DNA of 39,701 nt, taken from NCBI GenBank assembly GCA_900618425.1, contig UZAN01043395.1:2027-41727 (forward strand), read 5' to 3'. Both the position numbers and the translations under genes were made by a program. This document shows, in pieces, positions 9,366 to 21,399 of the stretch. The stretch is from Echinostoma caproni. Taxonomy: Eukaryota; Platyhelminthes; Trematoda; Plagiorchiida; Echinostomatidae. How positions within the stretch are numbered: the first letter of the stretch is position 1; every line of letters begins with the position of its first letter. The notes beneath the pieces are model-generated. The model saw only the letters and a list, made by a program, of their open reading frames with translations. It had not been told where the DNA came from and did no database searches.

Positions 9366-11090
9366 TCGATGGCACTAATTAACTGTGGAACACAATCGAT
9401 CGTTTATGACTTGGTCCCAATTGTAAAGAGTATAAAATCAATTGTCTTTTAGAAACGAATCTGGCTTGCAGAAGCTTAATCTCTTATCCATAGAGATTAT
9501 GACAAGCTGTAAAATGTGATTTTTTTTCTTTTCAAACTACAGCACAATGACTGATAAGAACCTTTTTTTATCGAATACTTATAATAGTAGTTCTGTGGAA
9601 GATCAACAATTTAAATGGAACAGAAGAAGTTGAGTACGAGGCAGCTGAACATAAATGATAATCAAGATGAATAAGAGATTTTCTCGTTGCTCAGTTTAGA
9701 GCCTCAATCGACTGGCTCAGCAAACGACAGCTTTTAAAAATCGTTATTCCGTTCGATCAAAGGGTGTTGCGGCGCTTGCTGGTAACTCTTTATCGTTATA
9801 ACTGAAAATGAAACAACCGGAACTCCTTAAGTAGATCTGTTGTAACTTTGTAACTTGCATTCTTCTGAGACTATCACGAAGTGGTTGCTGATTCATCCGT
9901 CCCTTGTTACCAATTGGACCGGGTCTAACAAAACCTTGTCTAGTCGGAATGAATCAATTTCTCCATAGATAAATAAAGTCAATTTTTGGTTGAGTTATAT
10001 GAATGAGGTAAAGATTTTCGATGGGGTAAAATTTAATTGTTTCTGCATCCCAAGCCAGCCTCACGCACTGGAAAGTTAGGCAACCAACTGTTGATTGAAT
10101 AAGCCGGGTAAAGAGGGGAACCCCATCAAGATGAATCAACAAATCGGTCGCCATGCTCAAGAGTGAACCTTGATGTGTCTCATTGCATAAGTGAGTTCAA
10201 TCAAGGCCCTCAATATAGTCCAGTGGGTAAACTTCAGTTAAACAAAAGGATCTCTCGAGTAACGCCGATTGAGTTAAAATAAATGCAATTTCCTAAATAT
10301 TTCTGACATTGAAAGGCACACTGGTCGAGATAATCCGTAATGTTAGAAAGATACAGGGCAAACAAGAACCAAAATTATCTCACATTAACAAGAAGCTGAA
10401 ACTTGAATTCATTCTCAAGCTATAACAACTTACGTTTCCTTCTCCATAATTTCCCGGATTGGCTATTACATTTTGTGCACAAGGCTACAATCCCACAGTG
10501 GCAACAATTTGTCACCTGAAGCTTCCTTCTTTAATATTTAGATTCAGTGCATAGGTTGTTATCTTTACTGCAACATTTCACGGCCGGATTACATTTTCAT
10601 AGTTCAGTGCTTGAGACAAGTGATGGGAAGAATAACTCATCTATATCTATTGTCTTACAAATGATTAAAACATTGAACCGGGTGCATCGCTGTTTATTAA
10701 GTTAAGGAAAGCATAGTGTGTCTTCGTAGGATTTGTACAATCTTACTTCAATCTCCAAACTCCCATATATAAGAAAGATCCAGTGGTTATCGCCGCAATT
10801 CAGGCTAGCAACTGTGGGTGTTTACAACATAAGTGTTTTATTATTAACGAAGGTAAACCATGAGTCATGAGAACTCCGGACAGCAAACAATCTTTTTGTC
10901 GATAGTCAATCAACTGGCCAAATACAGCCGATTTGAAAACAAATATACACTAACCGGATAAACGAGAGCACACAACGTCTTCAAAGTCAAAGCCAAAGTC
11001 TTAGGTTTATTATGAGCGATTAAACAAAAGCTAAAGTTTATCATGCCCCACAGGATTTTTACAAAATATTTTGAATAACTTCACAAAGAG
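9366..11090. other. Unassigned stretch
   Basis: No gene, domain or confident repeat recognised. ORFs are short (maximum 68 codons, minus strand 9954-10160) and look random. Confidence 0.35.
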
Positions 11091-11093
11091 AAA

Positions 11094-11110
11094 ATAATAA
11101 TAATAATAAT
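11094..11110. repeat. (TAA)n tail of LINE A
   Basis: About five to six TAA units immediately 3' (minus-strand sense ATT) of the LINE A coding end. 3' simple repeats are normal for CR1/L2-type LINEs. Confidence 0.7.
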
Positions 11111-11149
11111 TTGCATGATCACTCATGGATGTCGAAATTTTAAGTGTTC

Positions 11150-11694
11150 CAATGCTTTATCAAGTTGCAATTTGAATAATCTAACTGTAGGAGCAAGCAC
11201 TACATCGGAAGGAAGAGAATTCCGTACATTGCAAACTCTGATTGCAGACGAGTAATGTCGGTCATCAAGGTGGCTGTTCTGGGTTTTCAACTTTAGTGGA
11301 TGTCCCCTGAGGTGAACATTTTGAAATTAAGTCAGCATAGAACAACGGTAAGAGTGGTTGGGTTGATGCAGTGTGTGATATGCCAAGATTAGATTCCCCG
11401 AAGTCGGCGATATTGAGATGAGTAGCGTCCTAATATTTGCAGACTTTCGGAGTACGTCTTATTACACAGATCTTTTACCAATTTCGTTACCAGCTTTTGA
11501 GGACGTACATTCTTGACATTCTTGACGCGGTTCAACGGTGGATTCCATACTTGAACGGTGTACTCCGTGTGCGGCCGAACGAACGTTGATAGCAAGCGTG
11601 GGAACAGTGCTCTTTCGAACTGCCCGGAAACAAGTCTGATTGGTCCAACTTGCTTTAGATACATGGATGGTGCTCTGGCACAGTGCGTGGAACA
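11150..11694 (-). pseudogene. LINE A thumb and C-terminal domain
   Basis: The 11389-11664 frame reads LSTFVRPHTEYTVQVWNP and QKLVTKLVKDLCNKTYSESL, then YSSQYRRLRGI. This corresponds to the family pattern 'yvRP.LEYA..vW.P...RR.TK.+.gL...Y..RL..L.l.sL..RR.RgDl'. After a shift the terminal block LRGHPLKLKTQ...NSLPSDVV follows to about 11150. Confidence 0.82.
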
Positions 11695-12388
11695 TCATAC
11701 GTCCTCCTGTACTATTACTCTCAAATCCCTTTCGTCAGTGGCATGCAGTAGTATGTGGTTCCCCAGATCGTAGTAGAGAAGAGTCTTGTACCGTATGGAA
11801 ATAACTCTGCATTTGGAAACGTTGAACTCGATGTCATTGACGATTGACCATCGGTGGGTTGTATTGATTGTCAATTGGAGTGCTATTTGATCATCTGGAT
11901 TAGTTACAGTGCTCCAGATTGTAGCATCCGTAAATTGTATTGTATTTGGACCAAGGACATGTGGCAAGTCGTTTATAAATGCAAGAAAGAGACGAAGCCT
12001 CAGTACGGAATCTTGAAGAACCCCTGGCAGCGGTGATAGGCTCTGATAATGAATCAACAACACTAACTGAAATGATTCTTTATCGGAGAAACTGTTTGGT
12101 ATTGTCCAGGACCAAATCTCTTACTCCGTAGTTGAAGAGTTTTCGCAGTAGAATTTGGTGGTTTACTCGATCAGATGTTTCGGAGAAGTCCAAATCAACT
12201 ACATCCAATGGCTGACCTGCATCGACCGACTTTGTCCACTTATATCATGTAAGAAGTAGATTAGTGGTGCACGACCGTTTGTGTCGAAATCCGTTCTGAG
12301 TTGGAGACACAAGCTCGTGCTTCTCCAGATGCTCCATCAACAGATCTGTCATGACTTTCGGCAGTATCGGAAGAAGTGTCATCAGGTG
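11695..12388 (-). pseudogene. LINE A RT palm with destroyed catalytic motif
   Basis: From 12388 leftwards one frame gives LMEHLEKHELVSPTQNGFR, KRSCTTNLLL, then DVVDLDFSETSDRVNH (block with LDF.KAFD.V.H) and LLRKLFNYGV, with two in-frame stops. The 11695-12063 frame gives GVLQDSVLRLRLFLAFINDL (GVPQGSVLGPLLF..YIND). It continues to IQFTDATIW, where the family has FADD. The catalytic pair has become D-A (11923-11934), so this copy could not polymerise even if the frame were intact. Confidence 0.85.
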
Positions 12389-12850
12389 TTAGTTGGCAGG
12401 ATCACTGCGAGAGCCATATTTGTAAATGAGTGAAATCACCCCTTTCTTCCATGACTGTGGAATTAGTGTCTTGTTGAAACTCCTTTGGTAACGAACAACC
12501 ATAGGTTTGGAAATGTTATTGCCTAGCGACACCAGAGTCCGGGGATGCATGTTGTCTGCTGTTAGTAGTTTTGCTCTAACATTCTGACTGTCAAAAGCCA
12601 TGTTACCCAGTGACGGATGCGGTATACAGGATAGTTTTCTTGGATTCGGTAATCTTTTGTGTGTCAATGCAGTAAAAACCTGATCGAACTGGGTTTTGAG
12701 GAACTCTGCCACTTCTAGAGTAGTAGTTGTAACATGTTCAGACAATCTCAATACTGGTATTCCGCATTTCTGCTTCTTTTTAGAGTTGATATGTTTATAT
12801 AACAACTTTGGATCCGAAATGAATTTTTGAGGCAGAGTTTTTTGGTTCAT
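12389..12850 (-). pseudogene. LINE A linker and RT N-terminal segment
   Basis: One 153-residue frame. It has DPKLLYKHINSKKK, AEFLKTQFDQVFT (pre-RT linker, 'A..L...F..VFT') and KPMVVRYQRSFNKTLIPQSW. It ends with KKGVISLIYKYGSRSDPAN, matching the RT block 1 pattern 'P..WK.....P..KKG...D..NYRP'. It is continued to the left in a different frame. Confidence 0.8.
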
Positions 12851-13140
12851 TAATTTATCCTCTGGTACAAACTTGGTAAACTGATTTCGCAGTAAGATAT
12901 AATTATTCCGAGTTCTGAAAGATGGGAATCTTCTGTACTCCCATCAGGAAAAGTCCTTTTGTTCTATCCATTTCTTTGTTAAGCTGTGAATGAGTGAATG
13001 ACGAGTTTTAGATTTAGCACAATTTTCATACTTGTTGCAGCCCTTTTAATTTCGGTGAGATGATCAGTGAAGCTCTTGCATGCCACCAAAGGATCGTGAT
13101 CGTCTTCTGGGAGGACTCATGGCTTTAGTAATTCCAGGTT

Positions 13141-13750
13141 TTACAGCTTTCTGTAGTCAATGATGACACGAGTAATGCTCTTTCGGTTTTCTTGGCTAGA
13201 GCCGTTGCCTATATAATCAAACTTCAGTACGGCATGATCACTACGTCCTAGTGGAGACCTGACATTGACAGATTCCACCATCAGCTCCTCGTTAGTCGGC
13301 ACCAAATCCAGTGTTGATGGTAAGTGACCTACTCCAAATCTGGTGGGTTCTGTTACGTGGTTGTACAATGGGTGCAAGCTAATGAACGGGGATAATTTTC
13401 TCTCGAATGGCTGGCGGGAAGTTCTCGTTCTGAAGAGATTGGGACAGTTAAAATCACTCCTTAGTAGGTTATGGGTGAAATTTGATGAAAATGCATTCCT
13501 CATGGTTTGCAACAGAATCTCGTTAACTGAGTCTGAAGGTGCGGGAGGTCTGTATACGACACCGATTAGACACCTATCGTTCTTGGAGAGTTTTGGTGAA
13601 CAATGTAAGGATACTATAAGGCTGCGTCGAGAATATCAAGCTGTTCACACTATAGATTGTTTCGATGATAAAACAGCACTCCACTGCCTCGTGTAGGGCG
13701 ATCACCTCTCAGCAGATTCATGCCGTCGAAGATCATAACCCGTCAGAGAA
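13141..13750 (-). pseudogene. LINE A endonuclease (decayed)
   Basis: About 13640-13740 reads DGMNLLRGDRPTRGSGVLFY, the 'GY.+.R.DR....GGGV' block of APE-type LINE endonucleases. The 13141-13512 frame continues with RSDFNCPNL (the GDFN motif with Gly replaced by Ser). It then has LYNHVTEPTRF, PSTLDLVPTNEELMVE and LGRSDHAVLKF. The catalytic SDH triad is intact (13234-13242). A stop and a frameshift separate the two halves. Confidence 0.8.
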
Positions 13751-14127
13751 GCCAAAAGCGCATTTTTAAGCAAACTGACGATGAAAAATAAACGCCGGTT
13801 GTGCATTGCACGCGAGGGTCAGGCTGGAAAATTCTATCCCATGTCCTTACTCTGCAATAGCTAAGATGGTGGCATATCAGCAACTTATGGGGAAAATGCA
13901 CTGATAAGTGTTCATGTACCCATCGAATGTTCGAATGACTATACCGTATACTGTCCACATCTTCAAGATTGATGTTTGAAATGAGTTTAAAACTTCAATA
14001 ATGATTCATCTTTAATTATTCATAGTTTACTTTTGATCCTATTTTACTTAATGTTATGACAACTGTAGTTGGTGACCATAATGTTTATTGGTGCAGCTTG
14101 CTTCAAGAACATCCATCCACCCAACTG
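13751..14127. other. Unassigned stretch
   Basis: It may contain remnants of LINE A 5' sequence, but nothing is recognisable. Confidence 0.3.
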
Positions 14128-14196
14128 GGGTTCGAACCCGGGATTTCTCAAGCACAACGCAAGCACACCATGTGGTTGACCACCGGGCAGCCGATC
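14128..14196 (-). mobile_element. Solitary tRNA-like element, type 1 related
   Basis: Minus strand: a GCTGCCCGGTGGTCAACC head (14174-14191) and a B box in the palindrome GGGTTCGAACCC (around 14128-14139), followed by CAGTTGGGT. The head and the post-B-box sequence match the type 1 arms at 19012-19080 (GCTGCCCGGTGG... and CCCAGTTGGGT). No clear inverted partner is visible to the right. A weak similarity (acactgctgacc, about 14287-14298) might be its ghost. Confidence 0.6.
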
Positions 14197-15177
14197 AGAT
14201 CAATTTCCGCTTTTTTTCTCCACGCTATGGCGAAAAATATCTTAGGAAGATGATTGCAGTTATAATTCATCTTAGCACAATAATTTACACTGCTGACCAA
14301 ATTCAACCAAGTTAAAGTTGCCGTCAAGTCCTTCCAAGGTTTCACTCAACACATTTTGTAACTGCGTACACGATAAAAAAATCATCAAGCAAGCAATTCA
14401 AAGTGTTGTGTCTGCGGCCTAATCTCATACGATGATAATTTTTCCAGCGATTCCAGTGAAAACACAATTGCAAAATAGTACAAGCCTTAATTACGAAGGC
14501 CAGATTTGTGCGTTGAGAAATGGAGAAGCGTGCTCCATGCATTGGGTTGTACAGAATAATGATATTTCCCAGTTGAAAATTGCGAGAGATCTCCGATGAA
14601 GTGAATAGACCGATCGGATTGCCATATTCTGTCCGTTACCCTGAATCCCACGGATTCAGCAACATCGAGAAAACACCATAATGACCCAAGGTCGTGATTG
14701 TTTAGAATACATTTCCCATTGTAACCGCTGGCAGTGTGTACAGAAAACTAGTTTTCCTGCACTCACGTATAACCACGAGTTCCAAAATCCTTAATACTTG
14801 GAATGCTTGACTTCAAACTTCGATTTGCCAGTGGGTCTTTCCCGTGATTGCATAGTTTTTCACATATTTTCAAGTTGGTTAATACAGTAAAATCTGTTGT
14901 CTAAACATAATACGAACACAATATGCATGATTTCACTGGTTTCGGGACTTTTGCTCCATTTTTTCATTTTGTTCTGAATTGAGATAAAGCATGACACTGT
15001 GTGTGTGTGTGACAAGTAAACATTCATCATTCAAGTTTCATTACCTTTTCTCTTCCTTATCCGACTGACCGAGTTTGATTCCTACCGGACTGGTTCATTG
15101 AGTCTCGTCTAAAGCCCATTCACTCAATGTTAGAGTTGCAAGCTTGCATTAGCCAATTCGATTGTTAGGGGAAACCA
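14197..15177. other. Unassigned stretch with a short (GT)n
   Basis: No gene seen. A short GT run lies at about 14998-15011. The ORFs on both strands are short and uninformative. Confidence 0.35.
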
Positions 15178-15642
15178 GGCACTAATGATGGTCTCCGGTG
15201 TGAGTTCCACTTCTTGGGAGATCATCGATTCCCACGAGGTAATGCACTCAATTGCTAATAAAATGTTTGTGATGACCGAAAAGGATCACTGGACAACTAT
15301 TTCGTTCTGTTTCGGGCTCATTAGCAGTGCGTACATTTCGTGTTCCTGACAGGACTCGAACCGCGAGAATTCGGGTCTAGAATTTATACCCTTACCCCTG
15401 AGCTTCTGAAAAATTGAATGGACTAATCCAAGTTTGCTACTCTAAATTGACTGCGCCATTGGCACAAGGTAAGGAAATTCGACCGCGTGGCTCCGGAGTA
15501 AGTGTTTGAAGTCCCGACCCGAAAGTTCGTTGTTGGAGTCCTGACAGAGATACAAACAGTATACACGGCTGACGAGCCCCAAACGGGACAAATTAGCTGG
15601 CCATTGCTCTTTTTCGGTTACGACAAACATTTCCATCTCATC
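15178..15642 (-). mobile_element. Head-to-head tRNA-like inverted pair, type 2
   Basis: Two tRNA-like arms point away from each other. The left arm (about 15178-15405, minus) has AGCTCAGGGGTAAGGG as A box and a perfect GGTTCGAGTCC B box (minus, 15352-15362). The right arm (about 15485-15642, plus) has GGCTCCGGAGTAAGTG and a decayed B box around 15530-15541. Between them lies a spacer of about 80 bp. Arm bodies share blocks such as CTGACAGGA/tcctgacaga, GGCTCATTAGC/gctgacgagcc and the gaccgaaa/ttttcggt block. In reverse orientation the whole unit, spacer included, matches 22279-22763. The outer extension (15178-15255) exists only on the left, so the unit is asymmetric. Confidence 0.75.
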
Positions 15643-18600
15643 TAATCAACATTTATGGGCACACCGTTCTCATCTCAGTGAAAATCTCAACCTCACTCTG
15701 TAATTCACTCAAAAAGTACCCTTAATTGTCTATGGACCATGGTCTAACCGATGACGAGATTGGATTTTGATGTGATATGATGCATTTTGCACCTCTAGGA
15801 CCCAAAGAGTTACACATGATGGCTTTTTTCAAGCCCAAGATCTAATCATGCCTTGAAAGTCGAAGGGTAGAGGTCAAACGAAATCCAATCTCTTGGTATT
15901 CTGGGTAGGGGGGTTTGAATAGAATTTGCGTGTCAGTGGGTAAAAAGTGGTGGAGGAATAATTGATCTAAGTGAATAGGCCTCCACTTCTCTTTATCCGA
16001 TGCCTTGCGGCTTGGTTCTTTTCAGAACTAAAGGCTTTGGTTCAGAACCCTGATCGCTCTCGTTCTTAGTGGCTAGACACCCTGGCAGTACCCGTCCATC
16101 AAATCCTAGTGCTTTTACATTTCGAGTTTGTCAGTAATTAGTAAAGTTCGCTCCCCTGTATTTTGCTGTAAGATGATGACGGCGATTAATGGATGGATGG
16201 AGGGAGTGCTCACCACTTTTTTCGATTCCCAGTAGTTGGATTCACTTCAGGTTACGATGGTTCCCCTTGAAGTTACAAAGATATCGTTTTCATCCACTCA
16301 GAAATCCAGCCTATTTGACGGATTGTCCGTCTCAGTGTATTGAAAATGTTAACGATATCAGTCAGTACTCACCACTTTGGGCTGCAATTCGGAAAACATT
16401 TGAGAGGTTAACAACAAACAATGTGAGATTAAGTCAAAAAATACACTTTCGCGTTTGACCCCGATTTGTGACAGAAATTTAGAGATTTATCCATTTTACT
16501 TTCGAATCTTGTCCATATTGTTTTTTATGGATGCGATAAGCCAACGGACTACATTTGATTTATTGTATTTCCGAGGAAAGGGCTTTGCACTTAGATATTT
16601 ATCATCATTGATTGGTGAGCTTTCGAACTGGTCTCCGCTCGAATCAATTTGAACAAAATTGAACAAATAATGAAGGTACTTGCAACTTGAAGTGAATGTT
16701 TCGCTCTTGAAATGGAAAATCCATTGACCCGGTCAAAATGTAACCCTAGACGTTACTGTCACATCTTGATCCGTTTACAAATTCTCATTCAGTCAGACGA
16801 TATGAACGATTTTGAGGTATGCGAGGTGAAAGAGTTATTTATTCTCTTCCTCAGCAATCATAAAGCATTCTGAGAACCTATTCCGCACAAGCAAATTAAT
16901 TAGTGATCTATGTGTAGAAGTTAGAGATAAGATTTACGTAGCAGTATTTCTAAATAAAAAAACATATGTATAGGGACTACGGAACTGTCCCCATTCCACA
17001 CACACACCCCTCCCGCCGCACCCCCATGCGACTGGCATAAATGAGCAAATATATCAAGGTTGTCTGTGGTATGTTGACTTCTGGATGGAAACAATCGGAC
17101 CTTGTAGGTCAATGCGTCGACTATACTTTATTGTATCGTTCGATGCAGCAGAACAAATCACGCCAAATAAGCGATTTCTTTTTATTCTATCCGGGATATT
17201 TGCGCTCTACAATCCGACTCGATGTGGTACGGCTACAGCGAAAGATGACACTGGTTTCAATGCACGGTGAATAGGACGATCTGATTGGGGTCTGTTAAGT
17301 CTGACTGATGGATAAATAAATGAAAAAATATATATATGATAGAGTTTTATTGAACAAAGCTACCCAAAATAGATTATACATTAGGTTCATCAGAAAAGTG
17401 TAACTCGAGTTAACTTTAACGAACATGCTAGTTTTGGTAAAGATAAATTACCACTGAAAACGATTGATTTCTGCATTTACACTCATTTGTGTGTTCCTGA
17501 CGCACACGCCTATCCTCATTGATCCTGCGTGGCGACGTAGGACCGAACACATTTCAGAAAAACCACTGAAATCACTAGATTGGGAAAGAACCAAGGGTTG
17601 CCTGGGAATAATAATCATCGCACACTTGATCGAGACAGGATCATCGTGTTAGTGAATCAGATCAGATCTAACTACACGATCACCAGAGTATGTGTGTGTA
17701 TGCTTGCATCGCTTACTATTGACCGACGAAGTGGTTACCATTCGATTGAACAATCTCTCCCCGCTCGTGTGCGTGCTTAGAACAGTCAGACAGAGCTATA
17801 TAGAGTGACATCATAACTGGTACAAAACTATAGTGTCCCATTGTTTATAGATTTGATGCATTGAGTATTACTGATAACGTTTGCAGAATTCATTCGATTT
17901 CTCATAACATCCCGCTCCCCTCACCCTGGAAGAATATCTATCATACACAAAACGTGATCTACCCGATTTTGTTTCTTTGGCTTATGTTATTTCGTGACCT
18001 GGTAAACTTTGCTGTATTTGGCTAACAGAATGAAGCTAGAAAAAACAATCACGTTTGTCTATTTGGCACCTTATCGCAACCCACGAGTTTATTCCAGTCA
18101 CGTTTGTCACGGTTGTCCCAGTTCTCCAAGCTTATGCTTTTGTTCCAATCCTATAAGGGACGGTAATGAACATCGGATTTGCAGATTTCTAACACCACCG
18201 ATCGATAGGTTTTTTCGAATGATGGTGAACATCAGTTTAGCTCATGTCTATAGACACTTCCCAGTGTATGATTGATTGGATCAGCTGAGGTCTGTAGAGT
18301 TAATCAGTCTGAATAAACTGATGGCACTTTTCATTTGAAACCCAATATCTTTGCCTATAAATGCTATCAGTTCCAAGATATTTGATTTGATTTTCTACAC
18401 TGCGTCCAATCACACCAGTGGACTGTCTGAGATGCGTCAACCGTTCCCTAGTAGATTATATACAGTTCGGAATCTGCTACTTTGTAAACCAGATGAATAG
18501 CCCTGACTGATGCTATCTATTATTTTTTGAAAAATGTAAGCTTTTTTTCTTTTTATTGATAAGCTTTAAAATAAATAAGAAATGAATACTGAACGAAATA

Positions 18601-18650
18601 TCAAGTTGCAACAACTACCTAATTTAGTAATGGAGGATTTGAATAAACTT
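15643..18650. other. Unassigned stretch
   Basis: About 3 kb without a defensible gene. ORFs reach 89 codons (16189-16458, plus) with no recognisable domain. A segment around 15990-16060 (TGCCTTGCGG... then AAAGGCT) weakly resembles 37796-37838 and may be a shared repeat end. There are T-runs at 18541-18556. Confidence 0.35.
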
Positions 18651-19192
18651 CAAATGGGAATTCGGCGTGTACATGGCAAATGGAGCGTGAACTGAAAAGC
18701 TAGGAAGCACTGAACAGCTGTTTCGACCTGGATCGGTCTTATCAGCATTGCGAATTCATCGACCCAATTGGGAATCGAACCCGGAAACACATGGGCAGGA
18801 CACAAGCACGCTACTCACTCGGCCACCGGACAGCTGATCATACTGTTTTCAGTTTCTATGAATTAAGTAGTCAGGTTGTGAATGTTTCCAACCGAGTCAT
18901 AACCCTGGAGGTTAGTGCTGAAATGAGTACGGTCTGTGGCCCACAACAAGCTCACAAAGATAGGTTGTGCTTTATCGTGCACATGGGAAATGAAAAACGG
19001 TATGATCAGCTGCCCGGTGGCCGAGTGAGTAGTGTGTTTGTTTTCTGCCCATGAGGTCCCGGGTTCGATTCCCAGTTGGGTCGATTGACTCGCACTGCTG
19101 TAAGACCGAACCAGATCGAAACAGCTGTGAAGTGCTTCCTAGCTTTTTATTTCACGCTTCATTTGCTATATACACGACGGATTCCCATTTGA
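18651..19192 (+). mobile_element. Head-to-head tRNA-like inverted pair, type 1 (best copy)
   Basis: The left arm (18651-18840, minus) and right arm (19011-19192, plus) are about 190 and 182 bp and by eye roughly 80% identical when inverted. Both begin TGATCAGCTG(C/T)CCGGTGG and contain GGCCGAGTGAG as A box (18814-18824 minus; 19019-19029 plus). Both contain a perfect GGTTCGATTCC B box (18771-18781 minus; 19062-19072 plus), then AGTTGGGTCGAT, a TTCCTAGCTTTT block and an outer end resembling ACACG(A/C)CGGATTCCCATTT. The T5 run at 19143-19147 would stop a Pol III transcript about 130 nt from the head. The spacer (18841-19010) is conserved in the copy at 33645-34110. Confidence 0.85.
19062..19072 (+). 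promoter_or_regulatory. Pol III B box in type 1 right arm
   Basis: Perfect match to the internal B-box consensus, 43 bp from the start of the A-box-like GGCCGAGTGAG. This is the spacing of a tRNA-type split promoter. Diverging from it, the left arm has the same box on the other strand (18771-18781). Confidence 0.7.
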
Positions 19193-21399
19193 GAATATCT
19201 AATCGCCGGAATGCCAAAGTCAGATTAATAAACCACTTTACTGCCGCTCAAATGGTAGGAATTTGGATAAATACAGAACACAGATAATTTACGGGGTCGG
19301 AGCAAGACCAAATATTCGGTGTTTTTCATTGCTAGTATTTTGGCCGACGAAAGTTTCTTGATCACTTCAAAAGCAACAAACTTCTAGATTTGCATTCAGG
19401 CTGATTGAAGTTCCTTCTCATCTCTACGGGATACTAGGTTGAAGAACTGCATGCATCTAATTGGAATGGCAGCTCTCAACCGAGCGGTCGCCACAGACAT
19501 TGGCTTTATCATTTATAGCATAGTCCGTTTCGCTCAGGCAAGTTCGTGTAACTTGCTGTTTGAACTGATCTACGGGACGCTTCAGACACTGTCGATGGAC
19601 CTCTGTATGACTGTACGTCTGTCTGTATGCAGTCGAGATACTCGGTCACTTCAGCAACCATAACAAGACAAACAAATTCAACTAGCTTGAAAATGTGAGA
19701 AAACCCGGAGATATCACAATGCACAAAGAAAAGATGGTAAACTCCGCGGGAAGCAAACTTACTCCCGGTGCGTTCAAAAGTAAAATTGAAGGAACACCTA
19801 GTGGAATCTGTCAGCGGTCCATGCTCCAAGTGGGCCGATTCATACATAGCAATCAAGAGTACGGAATTCTGAGCTCGAAATTTACCGGATAAACAAAATT
19901 TAGTCTTCGTCATACGAATAAACTAGGAATAGGGAATAAGCAGCGCACCTATGCAGTTTGATTTTTGAAAGAAACAATTTCACAAAGTGCTCGTATCCTA
20001 GTGGATTTTTATCAATATGCTCAATAATATTCATGCTGTCAAACAAGAATAAAAGATTAGACCACGGACAGTCTCTCTTACATGTAGCACAATAGCTCGT
20101 CCAAACCAGTGTATCCATTTCGTATCAACCGGTTCTAGGTCCTATTATGACTTATTTTCGTTTCATGTGTGAAAGTAGTTCTTCGTGATTATGGATTTCA
20201 CCCCCAAATCCACGCTAATCATGTTATCCACTTTCGAGGGCAACCAGTATTCAATATTCATGGAGAACGCAAACTATCATGCCTATTATTGATATTTGTA
20301 CAATACAGACTGTGCGAATGATACCGATGCACGGATCTCAAGTTGGTGATCAGAAAAGCGGAGAACGGACAATTTATCTGGTCAATCATTTCAGTCCATC
20401 CAAACGGTGGACAGATCACAGTAAATACAACCTAGAACATTACAATCCGATCACTATCAGTAATCACTGATCTTTGAAAGGTGTCATCCATCAGGGAATG
20501 GATACATTTTAAGGTATGATCTATGGCTTATTCATTCATATTAACTGTCAAAAGAGAACTAGACGATGATTGGTAAAACCATTCACGTCAGAAATCATCA
20601 CTTCAGGTAGACAGACACATTACAATCTATTATTCTGGTTTTCAATAATGAGCATGAGTTAGATATTCAGCTTTCTTGAAATGCTGGAACAAACAGTCGC
20701 TCATAAACGACTCAAACTTGGGTTCCCGGATGATCTCAGTGACCTAGTTCCTCTTGGTCTTGGTCAACCCCCTCCCTCTAGTAGGTTTTATTGATTTGTG
20801 TGTGATCTTGAGCTAAACTGTCTATCTAAGCACAGTCGGTGGAGATCCTAATGCAAATCCCAGTGTGATAACTGTTTAGATAGTGGTCTTCTGCTATTGA
20901 TAAGATCTACTGCTTATTGGCTACAAGTATAGAAATTCAATCAGGTAACCGTGCAGTTTCCCATGAGTAATTCACAACGGAATGAATGATAGTTTACCAA
21001 AACCCATGACATGAAATCTGGAACATGGAGGGTAAAATTGAGCAAATGCAAGAAAGCCATGTTTGACGACATGCAGATACATCAATCAATGTCTCTAACT
21101 ACCGGTTACAATGATCCCGAGATCTCCATCCAGAAAACTTAAGGCGATTTGTTTGAACAAGTCTCCTTATCAGGATAATCGCAACTTCTTGGTCTTATTC
21201 ACCGTAACATTTTTCATCTATTCATCCATCCATCGCCTACCGAGGCAACCTCGTTGGTCACATATGTAACATATGACCCCGGCGAAATAGTCTATGGATT
21301 TCGAGCACTTACTCCGTTGGGCGACCGCGAGTACTGAAAACGCACAATCGGACCTGAGCAGGGAGGGCTTGTCCACTTCCCCTTGTACCATGTGGCCTA
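19193..21399. other. Unassigned stretch
   Basis: No recognised gene. The longest frame is a 134-codon minus ORF at 19509-19913. It has balanced composition but no domain I can name, and is probably chance or old repeat. The segment 21200-21399 could be the eroded 3' end of the LINE that follows. Confidence 0.35.

Larger units (their letters stand above)
11090..13750 (-). mobile_element. Nearly full-length LINE family A copy (CR1-like)
   Basis: Minus-strand non-LTR retrotransposon of about 2.65 kb. From right to left: endonuclease (13750-13141), linker and RT N-terminus (12850-12389), RT palm (12390-11700), thumb and C-terminus (11700-11150). It ends at a simple (ATT)n tail seen on the plus strand as TAA repeats at 11094-11110. 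The C-terminus LRGHPLKLKTQNSHLDDRHY then NSLPSDVVLAPTVRLFKLQL is the classic CR1/L2-type ending and is shared with the copy at 35745-36400. Stops and frameshifts recur throughout. The extreme N-terminus of the endonuclease is not recognisable, suggesting 5' truncation near 13750. Confidence 0.88.

Noticed and set aside
19011..19085. Functional tRNA gene
   Set aside because: A and B boxes are good, but I could not close an acceptor stem or a cloverleaf. It is part of a repeated inverted unit, so SINE-like rather than a tRNA gene.
19509..19913. 134-codon minus-strand ORF as a gene
   Set aside because: No recognisable domain, no conserved neighbour, and competing ORFs on the other strand. Length alone is weak evidence.
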